A model generated the notes under the pieces. It ran no database searches. It was not told the origin of the DNA and saw only the letters and a list, made by a program, of their open reading frames with translations. The translations under genes were made by a program, and so were the position numbers. From G963663315 sp963663315 (GTDB lineage: Bacteria > Pseudomonadota > Gammaproteobacteria > Arenicellales > Poriferihabitantaceae), in assembly GCA_963663315.1 (NCBI GenBank), contig OY760176.1:124001-188000 (forward strand): DNA of 64,000 nt, written 5' to 3'. Below are positions 42,799 through 52,153 of this stretch, one piece after another (positions within the stretch are counted from its first letter, which is position 1; each line of letters starts with the position of its first letter).

Positions 42799-44466
42799 AT
42801 GGCACAACATTCTATGTATCACAGTGCGACCGGTGAGCAGGCTCCACACTGCATACACGTGGTTGGTGTGGGGCGGACCGGCTCAGGTTATGTGGAAGGT
42901 CTACTCCGCACCGGAGAGATCGAAGATATCCTGGAGAGTTCACGGGCGCGAGTCGCGGCGCTGGTTGTCGATATCGGCGAAGACGATATGATTGCGGCAA
43001 GTGATTATGCCGCCGGTTTCCGTCAGCGCCTTGAGGAAAGAGGTATACCGCAAGAGCGGTTTCACTTCGAATCTGTCGCCCTTGAAATACCAGATCGTGA
43101 CGATTTGTTCAACACGTTGCGTCGTATGCGCGAGTTCCTGAAACTGGAGTTTCCGAGATATTACTGGAATCCAAATTATGAACCGTGGTTGCCGTCGGCA
43201 ATAAAGTTGCCCAAAACCGGAGACCATATCCCAAGAGCAGTGGCAAAAGCGGTTTACGCAAAAGCTTACTACGATGGCGACCGGCCTATGGAAAAAGCGT
43301 TGCAAAGATTTGTCAATCATATCGAAGAGGCAGAGCTTCCTTCCATGGTTCTGGCTTGTTTCAGCCTTAATGGCGGAACCGGCAGCGGCATGATTGTCGA
43401 CCTTGCCCGACATCTGGCCAGCGTCAAGCTGGGAAGACGGATCCCCGTCATTGGTGTTGGACAATTGCCCAATTCAGGTGATGGAGAAGTCAATCCTGCG
43501 ATGTTCCCCACCTTGAATGAAATCGATTGCATGCTGGATGATGACAAGAACGCTGGTGTCTGCGCGGTCTGGGGTGATCTTTACAAGAGCCCGTTCACTG
43601 GTGGATTCCTGGCTGTCAATACCGAGCACTCATTCCAGCGTCTGTCATCCTACACCCAGAATGACGACAGAAATCGCAACATAAATCCTGAAGTGCGTCA
43701 CCGCATTGCTAACGAGGTGACGAACAAGTTTGCCCAGGATTCACTCATGCGGTTTGCGTCGAAAGATGACGGAAAATTGCTGTTCCGGGCGTTGCGTCCG
43801 GCTGGTTTTACCGGTGCACCTCATGAAACGGTAAGCGGTAAATCCCGTAACTGGACTCTGTACAACCTGGCCAAGTTCACCCATCCTGGCGTGCAGGTAT
43901 TGCCGGGTGAAGCGATCAGTAAATGGCGCAGCGTGATGGAGGAATGGGTAGATCATATTGATGATTACTCCGGTGTGAGCGACAAGTTCAGAACGGATTA
44001 CGCGGAATTGCATGTACACGCACCTCGCGAAATCGGATTTGAACATATCAACGCCAAGCTGAAGGAGAAGATCTCCGAACGGTTCCTGGTATCCGGTGAA
44101 GACTCCACCATTCAGTTGCAAAACCATGAGTTTTTCGATCATCTCACCTCCTATGCCGACATCATTTTGCCAGGTATGGCAAAAACTGATCTGGATATTT
44201 TCTGGCAGGCTCGAGATGAATACGATAAATACGATTGGGAAGAGAAGTTGCTGAAACATTCCTGGCTGCTTGATCTCGGCGTATTGATGTCTGAACCCGC
44301 AATCCGATTCAACGGAATGGCAGGTGAATGTCTGTGGGGCTGTGCCTGCTGGGTGGTAGTCCCTTACGATCAGATGCGAGGAGACGAACTGCCACCGGCA
44401 GACCGAACCTCGATTCTGGCCGCAGGCATCGACATGATGACCAAGACGGTGGTAGCAACCCCGTAA
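42799..44466 (+). CDS. FtsZ/tubulin-superfamily protein 3 (long form)
   Basis: 555 residues, strong agaggag ribosome site. Nucleotide motif HVVGVGRTGSGYVEGLLRTGE, nearly the same as FtsZ-like 1; G-box NGGTGSG (191-197); T6-like AVNTEHSF; NLAKFTHPGVQVLPGE. It carries both the insert (residues 100-135, YYWNPNYEPWLPS) and the C-terminal Cys block (GECLWGCACWVVVPYDQ) of FtsZ-like 2. The N-terminal two thirds thus resemble protein 1 and the two blocks resemble protein 2. Divergent FtsZ-like families have been proposed to remodel membranes; the role here is unknown. Confidence 0.83.
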   Translation: MAQHSMYHSATGEQAPHCIHVVGVGRTGSGYVEGLLRTGEIEDILESSRARVAALVVDIGEDDMIAASDYAAGFRQRLEERGIPQERFHFESVALEIPDRDDLFNTLRRMREFLKLEFPRYYWNPNYEPWLPSAIKLPKTGDHIPRAVAKAVYAKAYYDGDRPMEKALQRFVNHIEEAELPSMVLACFSLNGGTGSGMIVDLARHLASVKLGRRIPVIGVGQLPNSGDGEVNPAMFPTLNEIDCMLDDDKNAGVCAVWGDLYKSPFTGGFLAVNTEHSFQRLSSYTQNDDRNRNINPEVRHRIANEVTNKFAQDSLMRFASKDDGKLLFRALRPAGFTGAPHETVSGKSRNWTLYNLAKFTHPGVQVLPGEAISKWRSVMEEWVDHIDDYSGVSDKFRTDYAELHVHAPREIGFEHINAKLKEKISERFLVSGEDSTIQLQNHEFFDHLTSYADIILPGMAKTDLDIFWQARDEYDKYDWEEKLLKHSWLLDLGVLMSEPAIRFNGMAGECLWGCACWVVVPYDQMRGDELPPADRTSILAAGIDMMTKTVVATP

Positions 44467-44506
44467 ATACGGGTATTCGCATGCTTTAACTTGCATGAAG
44501 GGCAAG

Positions 44507-44546
44507 ATTCCGGCCGCTATTTAGTGTTATATATGGCGGTCGGATT
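44507..44546 (+). other. Stem-loop after FtsZ-like 3
   Basis: TTCCGGCCGC pairs with GCGGTCGGA (nine pairs including one G-T, plus an outer A-T), loop 18 nt, with no T run after it. It could be a weak terminator or 3' stability element before the CobW gene. Confidence 0.45.
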
Positions 44547-44598
44547 CCAGCCTCAATGCACGATACAGCAAATATGAAAAACATACACAGAGATTTCA

Positions 44599-45600
44599 AT
44601 GACTGAAACACAGGTTCAAGAAGATTCGCGGATACCGGTCACGGTGGTGACGGGATTTCTCGGTTCTGGAAAGACAACACTGATCAACCGGATTCTTTCC
44701 GAACAGCATGGTCGTAAAATTGCGGTCATCGTCAATGAATTTGGCGAGGTCAGCATTGACGGCCAATTGATTATTCAGGAAGATCAGGAAGACTTGGTGG
44801 AATTCAACAACGGTTGCCTGTGCTGTACGGTACGAGGCGATCTGATTGAGACACTGCAGCGGTTGCAGGAGCGCTCGGAACTCGATGCGATTCTGATCGA
44901 AACCACTGGATTAGCTGATCCTGCACCGGTTGCGTCGACTTTTTTTCTGGCCGACGAGTTGACCTCGAAAACCCGGCTTGATTCCTTTGTCGCACTCGCT
45001 GATGCGGTTAATCTTGGACAAAACCTGGCTCAAAGCGAGGAAGCCCAGGAGCAAATCGCATTTGCTGATATCATTTTGCTCAACAAGGCTGATCTGGTCA
45101 CGAAAGAGCAGTTGGCGGAAGCAGAGCGCACCATTCGCAAGTCCAATCCATTTGCCAGGATTTACCACACTGAACACAGCGAAATTGATCTTGAGAAGGT
45201 GGTCGGTGTGGGCGCTTTTGAACTGGCGGCAAAGCTTCAGGTTGATCCGACATTTCTGGATGACCTTGAGCACGAGCACGATCAGGCGGTCGGTTCGTTC
45301 GTAATACGTGAAGAACGACCGATAGATCTGAACCGGTTCATGTTGTGGCTGACGCCGTTACTGGCCGAGCAAGGTGATGATATCTATAGAACCAAGGGCA
45401 TTTTCAATGCCAGGGGATTCAACGAACGCATGATATTTCAGAGTGTACGCATGTTGACTACCATCCAGCCCGACAGGGCGTGGAAATCAGATGAACCAAG
45501 AGTCACCGAATATGTTGTGATCGGGCGTAATCTTGATCGGGAAATATTTGTGAAAGGTATTGCGAGCTGTGTAGTGCCTGAAGCTCAGGCGAAAAGATAA
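44599..45600 (+). CDS. CobW/COG0523-family metal chaperone GTPase
   Basis: 333 residues. Walker [16 protein letters not shown], metal-binding [11 protein letters not shown] (CxCC), base-specificity motif LLNKADLVT, Glu/His patches (LEHEHDQA). The C-terminal CobW_C domain is present. Such GTPases deliver zinc, cobalt or other metals to enzymes. Placed before cbtBA and after urease, it may serve a metal amidase-type enzyme or nickel/cobalt sorting. Confidence 0.92.
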   Translation: MTETQVQEDSRIPVTVVTGFLGSGKTTLINRILSEQHGRKIAVIVNEFGEVSIDGQLIIQEDQEDLVEFNNGCLCCTVRGDLIETLQRLQERSELDAILIETTGLADPAPVASTFFLADELTSKTRLDSFVALADAVNLGQNLAQSEEAQEQIAFADIILLNKADLVTKEQLAEAERTIRKSNPFARIYHTEHSEIDLEKVVGVGAFELAAKLQVDPTFLDDLEHEHDQAVGSFVIREERPIDLNRFMLWLTPLLAEQGDDIYRTKGIFNARGFNERMIFQSVRMLTTIQPDRAWKSDEPRVTEYVVIGRNLDREIFVKGIASCVVPEAQAKR

Positions 45601-45691
45601 CGAAGTTATCGACATTTTCTTAAATTTTGATAATCTAAAATATCAAATCAAACATCAATTAAACCTAAACGTATACTACGGGAGACATAAA

Positions 45692-45889
45692 ATGGGTGCT
45701 ATACGACAATCAATGAGTCAATTTACTAATATCCAAACGATATCTGTTCCATGGTCGAAGGTGATCGGAATCAGCGCTGCAATTCTGATGGGTGTATTCA
45801 TCGTTTACGCGGTCGGTTTCGCCTCACCTGAAATCATCCACAATGTGGCACACGATGGGCGTCACGGACTGGCGTTTCCTTGCCACTGA
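45692..45889 (+). CDS. cbtB: CbtB, small subunit of a cobalt/nickel transporter
   Basis: 65 residues: one membrane helix (VIGISAAILMGVFIVYAVGF) and a His-rich end (HNVAHDGRHGLAFPCH) characteristic of CbtB. cbtB and cbtA form a predicted cobalt importer. No cobalamin riboswitch is visible upstream, unlike many cbt loci, so regulation is probably by something other than B12. Confidence 0.9.
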   Translation: MGAIRQSMSQFTNIQTISVPWSKVIGISAAILMGVFIVYAVGFASPEIIHNVAHDGRHGLAFPCH

Positions 45890-45901
45890 GGAATTGTCTT
45901 C

Positions 45902-46654
45902 ATGACAGGCAGCTTCATTTATCGCATTTTCTCAACTGCGGTGATTGCTGGCGGTGTTGCGGGTCTGGTGCTCGCATGTATCCAGCAATTCACCGTGGTG
46001 CCCCTGATTCTTGAGGCTGAGACCTACGAAACCGGCGTGATCGGTGGTGGCCATGATGATGGCCAGCAACAAGATGGTTCCGGTGGAGGAGACTCACACG
46101 ACGAAGAAGCCTGGGGTCCACAAGATGGATTTGAAAGGAGCTTCTTCACGTTTGCCAACACCATGATCGTCGGTATCGGTTTCGCGTTGTTGCTGGTCGT
46201 CTGTTATGCAATTCGGACCATGGTCGCAGAGTCCAGGGTGATGAAATCCCGGGTCAATTGGCGATGGGGAATTTTATGGGGGCTGGGCGGGTTTGCAGTA
46301 TTCCATCTGGCTCCTGCTCTTGGGCTGCCTCCAGAGTTGCCGGGCGCGGCTGCCGCTGGGTTGAGTGGACGTCAGGAGTGGTGGCTGCTTGCGGTGGTGT
46401 TGACAGCCACCGGTTTGTTGTTGCTCGCTTTCGTGCCGGGCTTCATCAGGTGGCTTGGTTTGGCGCTGATCGCGATACCCCATCTACTCGGGGCGCCACA
46501 ACCCGACATACATGCCAGTCTGACGCCACCTGAACTGGCCAGTACCTTTATATATACCTCGCTGGCCACCAATGCGATTTTCTGGATTGTGCTTGGTGCG
46601 ATGACTGCCTTTCTGTATGGTCGTTTCGGAGGTGGGTCAACTGCAACCAGATGA
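45902..46654 (+). CDS. cbtA: CbtA, membrane subunit of a cobalt/nickel transporter
   Basis: 250 residues with about five membrane helices. A long loop after helix 1 is rich in Gly, Asp and His (GGGHDDGQQQDGSGGGDSHD), a likely metal-collecting segment. It follows cbtB by 12 bp. Supply of nickel to urease is plausible but the family is defined by cobalt. Confidence 0.88.
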   Translation: MTGSFIYRIFSTAVIAGGVAGLVLACIQQFTVVPLILEAETYETGVIGGGHDDGQQQDGSGGGDSHDEEAWGPQDGFERSFFTFANTMIVGIGFALLLVVCYAIRTMVAESRVMKSRVNWRWGILWGLGGFAVFHLAPALGLPPELPGAAAAGLSGRQEWWLLAVVLTATGLLLLAFVPGFIRWLGLALIAIPHLLGAPQPDIHASLTPPELASTFIYTSLATNAIFWIVLGAMTAFLYGRFGGGSTATR

Positions 46655-46700
46655 GTGTTGACATAATCGTTTAGAAAAAAGACAGGAGCATACAGGTAAA

Positions 46701-47195
46701 ATGAGTATTGAAATTGGCGACAAGATTCCGTCTGTTGTTTTGAAACACTTGGGGTCTGATGGCCCTATTGATGTTCGTGACATTTCTATTGAAGAACTCT
46801 GCAGCGGAAAAAAGGTGGTGGTGTTTGGACTGCCAGGCGCATTTACGCCGGTCTGTTCAGAACAGCATCTTCCGGGTTTTGTAGAAAAAGCGGCAGCGCT
46901 CAGGGACAAGGGTGTAGATACTGTAGTATGTGTTTCCGGAAACGATCCGTTTGTCATGCAGGCATGGGCTGAAACGCAAAATGCTGGTGACAATGTAATG
47001 ATGCTTTCCGACCACAATGGAGAATTTACCGCTGCAATGGGGCTGACGCTTGACCTTGGCGATTTTGGTCTGGGAAACCGGTCGGAACGTTACTCGATGA
47101 TTGTTGAAGACGGTACAGTCACGGCGCTGCACGTTGAAGAAAGCATCCTCGCATGTGGTGTCAGCAGTAGCAAAGCACTGCTTGATGAACTGTGA
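46701..47195 (+). CDS. Peroxiredoxin (Prx5/AhpE-like redoxin)
   Basis: 164 residues. Peroxidatic Cys in PGAFTPVCSEQHLPGF; a resolving Cys candidate in SILACGVSSSKALL near the end. Thioredoxin fold. It reduces peroxides with thiols. Well-formed ribosome site (caggagcatacaggtaaa). Its place in the amide cluster has no obvious explanation beyond protecting the Cys-dependent amidase. Confidence 0.9.
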   Translation: MSIEIGDKIPSVVLKHLGSDGPIDVRDISIEELCSGKKVVVFGLPGAFTPVCSEQHLPGFVEKAAALRDKGVDTVVCVSGNDPFVMQAWAETQNAGDNVMMLSDHNGEFTAAMGLTLDLGDFGLGNRSERYSMIVEDGTVTALHVEESILACGVSSSKALLDEL

Positions 47196-47260
47196 TTACG
47201 GACCAGCAGGTGGCTTCCACAGAATATCTAACACTATAAATTACCTAACAGGAGCGAATT

Positions 47261-48301
47261 ATGTATCATGGTGATATTTCAAGCAGTAAAGACACGGTCG
47301 GCGTAGCCGTCGTAAACTTTAAAATGCCCCGCTTGCACTCCAAGGCGGATGTGATTGAGAACTGCCATAAGATTGCAGATATGATGGTGGGCATGAAAGT
47401 GGGACTTCCGGGAATGGATTTGTGCATTTTCCCAGAGTACAGCACCCATGGTATCATGTACGACGAAAAGGAAATGTACGAAACCGCTTCGGCATGTCCG
47501 GGAGAGGAAACCGAAATTTTTGGAGAAGCCTGTCGCAAGGCCAAGTGCTGGGGGGTGTTTTCATTGACCGGAGAGCGGCATGAGGAGCATCCCAACAAAG
47601 CGCCATATAACACTTTGATCCTGATGAATGACAAGGGTGAAGTGGTACAAAAATACCGCAAGATCATGCCCTGGGTTCCAATCGAAGGCTGGTATCCAGG
47701 TAATTGCACGTATGTCAGTGAAGGACCCAAAGGCATGAAGATGAGTCTGATCATCTGCGATGACGGCAACTACCCTGAAATATGGCGTGACTGCGCGATG
47801 AAAGGGGCTGAACTGATCATCCGTTGTCAGGGATATATGTACCCTGCAAAAGATCAGCAGGTCATCATGGCCAAGGCCATGGCCTGGGCCAACAACAGTT
47901 ATGTCGCAGTGGCCAATGCAGCCGGTTTTGACGGTGTTTATTCCTATTTCGGTCACTCTGCCATTATCGGCTTTGATGGACGTACCCTGGGCGAGTGTGG
48001 CGAAGAGGAAAATGGTATTCAATATGCCGCCATTTCGGTGTCATTGATTCGTGATGCACGGCGTAACGGTCAGTCTGAAAACCATCTGTTCAAACTGTTG
48101 CATCGTGGCTATACCGGCATGATCAATTCTGGCGATGGGGATCAGGGACTGGCTGTGTGCCCGTATGACTTCTATAGCAAGTGGATTAATGATCCGGACG
48201 CAACCCGCCAAATGGTTGAGGAAATCACCCGTGAGACGGTCGGCACCGATGAGTGTGAAATAGACGGCATCCCGAATCAGAAAACAGCGGCACACCGTTA
48301 A
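47261..48301 (+). CDS. amiE: Aliphatic amidase AmiE
   Basis: 346 residues, the same length as Pseudomonas AmiE and very similar throughout. The nitrilase-superfamily catalytic triad is at the same numbers: Glu59 (IFPEYS), Lys134 (YRKIMPW), Cys166 ([12 protein letters not shown]). It hydrolyses short-chain amides such as acetamide to ammonia and carboxylate. It is 65 bp after the peroxiredoxin gene and starts a module with a CbbQ/CbbO pair, aquaporin and ferredoxin. AmiC/AmiR are 13 kb away. Confidence 0.96.
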   Translation: MYHGDISSSKDTVGVAVVNFKMPRLHSKADVIENCHKIADMMVGMKVGLPGMDLCIFPEYSTHGIMYDEKEMYETASACPGEETEIFGEACRKAKCWGVFSLTGERHEEHPNKAPYNTLILMNDKGEVVQKYRKIMPWVPIEGWYPGNCTYVSEGPKGMKMSLIICDDGNYPEIWRDCAMKGAELIIRCQGYMYPAKDQQVIMAKAMAWANNSYVAVANAAGFDGVYSYFGHSAIIGFDGRTLGECGEEENGIQYAAISVSLIRDARRNGQSENHLFKLLHRGYTGMINSGDGDQGLAVCPYDFYSKWINDPDATRQMVEEITRETVGTDECEIDGIPNQKTAAHR

Positions 48302-48341
48302 GGCTGAAAGCTGATTTCACAGGGAATGGCATAATTCAACC

Positions 48342-49139
48342 ATGCCGCTTGCAGAATATCTGATAACGGAGGAGCCTTACTACAGACCATCCGGTAACGA
48401 AATCCAGCATTACCTGGCCGCTCATGCAGACCGAACACCGGTTATATTGAAAGGCCCAACCGGATGTGGCAAGACCCGGTTTATCGAGTATTTGGCATGG
48501 AAGTTGAATATGCCATTGATTACGGTTTCCTGTCATGAGGATATGACGGCGTCGGATCTGGTCGGGCGGTTTCTGCTGGATGCTGATGGTACGGTATGGC
48601 ATGATGGCCCGCTGACGCTGGCCGTACGACACGGTGCAATCTGCTATCTCGATGAGATCGTCGAAGCGCGTCAGGATACCAGTGTTGTGATTCATTCTCT
48701 GACCGACCATCGCAGGATGCTTGCGCTTGAGAAAAAGAACGAACTCATCAAGGCGCATCCTGATTTTCATCTGGTGATTTCCTACAACCCAGGATACCAG
48801 AGCGTGTTGAAAGACCTGAAGGAATCCACCAAACAGCGATTTGGCGCCATTGATTTCCACTATCCGGAAGTTGCAGTTGAAGCGGAAATTGTTTGCCGTG
48901 AATCGGGGATTGATATGGTAACCGGCACCCGACTGATAAAGATTGCCGAGCGGTCGCGCAATCTCAAGGGTTATGGTCTTGAAGAAGGCGGTTCGACCCG
49001 AATGTTGATCCATGTCGGGAAATTGATTAATCGGGGAATTCCACTGGGAGAAGCCTGTAAAATCGCCCTGATATCTCCGCTTACTGACGATCCGGACATA
49101 CGTCAGGCCCTGGGAGCTGCGGTTGCAGCTTGTGCCTGA
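48342..49139 (+). CDS. MoxR-type AAA+ ATPase, CbbQ/NorQ family
   Basis: 265 residues. Walker A GPTGCGKT (38-45), Walker B AICYLDEIVEA, sensor motif HLVISYNPGYQS and Arg finger region KESTKQRFGAIDF. CbbQ/NorQ ATPases remodel or activate large enzymes together with a VWA partner, which is encoded next. No RuBisCO or nitric oxide reductase gene is near, so the client is unknown; AmiE is the adjacent enzyme. Confidence 0.9.
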   Translation: MPLAEYLITEEPYYRPSGNEIQHYLAAHADRTPVILKGPTGCGKTRFIEYLAWKLNMPLITVSCHEDMTASDLVGRFLLDADGTVWHDGPLTLAVRHGAICYLDEIVEARQDTSVVIHSLTDHRRMLALEKKNELIKAHPDFHLVISYNPGYQSVLKDLKESTKQRFGAIDFHYPEVAVEAEIVCRESGIDMVTGTRLIKIAERSRNLKGYGLEEGGSTRMLIHVGKLINRGIPLGEACKIALISPLTDDPDIRQALGAAVAACA

Positions 49140-49154
49140 TCATTTTGGCCAGAT

Positions 49155-51437
49155 ATGGGTCCCCGCGCGAAACCCGGTTTCCTTGATGTTGTCGTCAACG
49201 ACGGCAAACTGACGGATGAAGCTATCGATGGCCGGGTTCTCAATCATTCTTTTCCGAAAACCCATGAGGCGCGCTGGTTGCGGGCGTGTCGCCGCCTGGA
49301 CCAGGCTGGCTATGGCCAGGGTGTAGTTTCGTCATATACGCGGTACTCCTGCGAACTCGCCGATAAAATCGATCCTGATGATGTTTTGCAACTGGCCGAT
49401 GTGGTCTCCTCGGTTGCGATCAAATCAGGCAAGGTCGCCGCGCAGGAACTGCCAGTTGCAGCATGCAGGGTCGCGGTCCGATTGAAAGGGGATGAATGGC
49501 TGTTTCGTACATGGCTGGGTTTGATGGAGCGATTCACTCATCTTGCACCGGAATCCATGCTTGTCGTGCTACAAAAAATGGACTATCTGCTGAGTCGACT
49601 GAATGTATCGAGACTGGAATCCTGGATGCTGGCGGGGGTGAGGGCAGCGGGCGCGGATGCCGAGCGCCGATTTCAATTCTTCACCTTTGCCAATCCGGAG
49701 GCGGAGCGATGGTTGGAGCGTGAATCGGGGTCGGTCACTTTTGCCGATGTACAACGCCAGTTGAAAGGCTATATGAAAGCATTATGGGGTGTTCACCAGC
49801 CCTTGCGTGAAACCTCGATGCACACCCCCGATCATGTCTGGCGACGCGCCACTTTTGGTGGCGGCATCGTTCACATGCCGCCGGCGTTTCCGGGGTACAA
49901 AGGGGATCAGGCATTGGATTTATACCAGGCCAGCGTGGCACATATCGGCGCTCACCTGCGTTATTCCGGCAAACCGTTTCCGGTGCTGAAGTTGAAGCCG
50001 ATGCAGGTCGCATTAATCTCCCTGATCGAAGATGCGCGCGTCGAGTATCTGGCGATGCGGGAATTTCCGGGTCTGCAACGCCTGTGGTTGCCGTTTCATA
50101 TTGCGCTGGCAAGTGGCGTGATGACGGCTCCAAGCCTGCTGGCCCGCTTGTCCCGCGCATTGATGGATCCGGATTACCGCGATGGAGATGGCTGGATTCG
50201 CCGTGGCCGTGAAATGGTGGATGCCAACAGGGATCGATGGGACGCTGAGGTCAGCCGTGAGATAGGTGGCCTGCTCGGCAATAACCTCGGGCAGATGCGA
50301 GTGCAGTTCAATGCCAAGACCTATGTCGTTGAACCGGCATATCGGGATGATAACCGAGGTCTGTGGGATTTCGGGGAACAACAATCAGCGATGCAGATGG
50401 ACACTGAGATGTTGTTCGATTCGGCACGGATAGAAGAGCTTGAGGATCCGGAACAACCTTCAGACGATGAACGCAACGAACTTGAGCCTGGTGACGACCC
50501 GGCCACCCCGATATCGGTTGAGGTGATGGAAGAAGACGGTATTCCTGTTGCGCGCTACTCCGAATATGACTATCTTACCGGACGCAAACGGCGGGAATGG
50601 ACAACGATAGTCGAATTTACGCCGAAGTCAGGGCCGGTACAGATCGTCGAGAATACGCTGGAACAATATGCCGATGTAGTCAACAGAATCAGGTTGCTCA
50701 TCAGTAATGCGCGGGTAAGCCGACCACAAAGAATACGCAGGCAACACGAGGGCGACTATCTGGATATTGACGCATGTATCGAGTCGGTGATTGAACAAAG
50801 GCTGGGCGAACAGCCCGACCCCAGGGTTTATGCCCGCACAGAACGCAGACACCGGGATTTGTCAGTGCTGGTGTTACTGGATATTTCAGAGTCAACCAAT
50901 GACTGTGTTTGTGGTTCAAAATCAAAGGTAATCGATATAGAGTGTCAGGCGACCGCACTGCTTGCCCATGCGATGTCAGGTCTGGGAGATCCATTCGCGA
51001 TTGCCGCATTTTGTTCGAATCAACGCGAAGAAGTCCGATATTACCGGATCAAGGATTTTGATGCGGGCTACGATAGACGTTGCCAGTCCTCTCTGGCCGG
51101 TTTGTCAGGGGGATATTCAACCCGCCTGGGGGCGGCGATCAGACACGCCGGAGCAGACATCAAGACCCGGTTGACCCACCGGCGACTGATTCTGGTGCTG
51201 TCTGACGGCGAACCGTCCGACATCGACATTCTCGACAAGAATTATCTGGTTGAGGATGCCCGCGATGCGGTACATACGATGGCCCAGGATGGGATCGATG
51301 TATTTTGTGTGGCTCTCGATACAGGCGGAGAAAATTACCTGACACGCATTTTCGGACAGCGCAACTTCGTCCAGATAAACAAGCTTGAATCTCTCCCGGA
51401 ACGTCTGCCGATGCTGTACTTCAGGCTAACTGCGTGA
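49155..51437 (+). CDS. CbbO/NorD-type VWA-domain partner of the AAA ATPase
   Basis: 760 residues. The C-terminal von Willebrand factor A domain has an intact MIDAS (VLLDISESTND, then ILVLSDGEPSDID). The long N-terminal region includes FGGGIVHMPPAFPGYKGDQ and an acidic linker (ELEDPEQPSDDERNELEPGDD). This architecture matches CbbO and NorD, the substrate adaptors of CbbQ/NorQ. It is 15 bp after the ATPase gene and overlaps the aquaporin start (GTGA). Confidence 0.9.
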   Translation: MGPRAKPGFLDVVVNDGKLTDEAIDGRVLNHSFPKTHEARWLRACRRLDQAGYGQGVVSSYTRYSCELADKIDPDDVLQLADVVSSVAIKSGKVAAQELPVAACRVAVRLKGDEWLFRTWLGLMERFTHLAPESMLVVLQKMDYLLSRLNVSRLESWMLAGVRAAGADAERRFQFFTFANPEAERWLERESGSVTFADVQRQLKGYMKALWGVHQPLRETSMHTPDHVWRRATFGGGIVHMPPAFPGYKGDQALDLYQASVAHIGAHLRYSGKPFPVLKLKPMQVALISLIEDARVEYLAMREFPGLQRLWLPFHIALASGVMTAPSLLARLSRALMDPDYRDGDGWIRRGREMVDANRDRWDAEVSREIGGLLGNNLGQMRVQFNAKTYVVEPAYRDDNRGLWDFGEQQSAMQMDTEMLFDSARIEELEDPEQPSDDERNELEPGDDPATPISVEVMEEDGIPVARYSEYDYLTGRKRREWTTIVEFTPKSGPVQIVENTLEQYADVVNRIRLLISNARVSRPQRIRRQHEGDYLDIDACIESVIEQRLGEQPDPRVYARTERRHRDLSVLVLLDISESTNDCVCGSKSKVIDIECQATALLAHAMSGLGDPFAIAAFCSNQREEVRYYRIKDFDAGYDRRCQSSLAGLSGGYSTRLGAAIRHAGADIKTRLTHRRLILVLSDGEPSDIDILDKNYLVEDARDAVHTMAQDGIDVFCVALDTGGENYLTRIFGQRNFVQINKLESLPERLPMLYFRLTA

Positions 51438-52153
51438 CCAGCCGTAGGTGCAGGTCCTTGAAAATTGATGATTACCGTAAATATCTGTGTGAGCTGCTCG
51501 GTACTTTCGCTCTGGTATTCTTTGCAGCCGGGGCCGTGATGATGGATGACATCACCGGCCGGATCGGCCCTGTGGGCTCGGGAATCGTATCAGGCTCGAT
51601 TATCACCATTGTCATCTACACCTTCGGCAGTGTCTCCGGCGCCCATGTCAATCCGGCGCTGTCGATTGCCGCCACGGCGCTCGGCCAATTGCAAAAACGC
51701 CTGTTGGCGGGTTATATCACCGCACAAATGGTCGGCTCCGCCATGGCCGGAATTTTCCTGCTTCAGGTTTTAGGCAACCACGGAAAAATGGGTGTCAACA
51801 TTCCGAATACCGAAATCGGTGTGATGCCATTGCCTGCCTTTGCCATAGAATTGTTTCTGTCTCTTTTGCTGATGTGGGTTGTTTGCGCAACCGCATTTCA
51901 TAAATCGGCCGCCAATAAATTCGCGGGCATTGCAATCGGAGCAACGGTCGGTATCGAAGTTATGCTGATGGGATCTTATGCGGGTGCGGCAATGAATCCT
52001 GCCCGGGCCTTCGGTCCGTATCTTGTGTATGGAGATTTCTCTACCTACTGGATTTATCTGGCAGGACCAATTGTCGGCATGTTGCTCGGCGCCTGGCTGT
52101 ATCTCTTTACACATTCCAGAAACCTGTTTAAACCGGAGAAGACAAATGACTGA
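51434..52153 (+). CDS. Aquaporin (MIP family) channel
   Basis: 239 residues from a GTG overlapping the VWA gene stop. Six helices and both pore motifs: VNPALS and MNPARAFGP. The family conducts water, glycerol, urea or other small neutral solutes. Its place behind amiE suggests an amide or urea channel, doing the job of AmiS or UreI, which are absent. Overlaps the ferredoxin gene by 8 bp. Confidence 0.9.
   Translation: MTSRRCRSLKIDDYRKYLCELLGTFALVFFAAGAVMMDDITGRIGPVGSGIVSGSIITIVIYTFGSVSGAHVNPALSIAATALGQLQKRLLAGYITAQMVGSAMAGIFLLQVLGNHGKMGVNIPNTEIGVMPLPAFAIELFLSLLLMWVVCATAFHKSAANKFAGIAIGATVGIEVMLMGSYAGAAMNPARAFGPYLVYGDFSTYWIYLAGPIVGMLLGAWLYLFTHSRNLFKPEKTND

Noticed and set aside
40764..44466. 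FtsZ-like 2 and 3 as cell-division FtsZ or plasmid TubZ
   Set aside because: They lack the FtsZ C-terminal membrane-protein binding tail, no division or partition genes are near, and they share unusual blocks not known from either family.
45601..45691. Cobalamin riboswitch before cbtBA
   Set aside because: Only 91 bp of AT-rich sequence with no B12-box-like or multi-helix pattern; too short for the full element.
47261..48301. Formamidase AmiF instead of AmiE
   Set aside because: Start, length and local motifs follow AmiE residue for residue, including triad numbering 59/134/166.
49310..50384. Minus-strand frames opposite the VWA gene
   Set aside because: Shadows of a highly conserved coding frame; no ribosome sites or family motifs.
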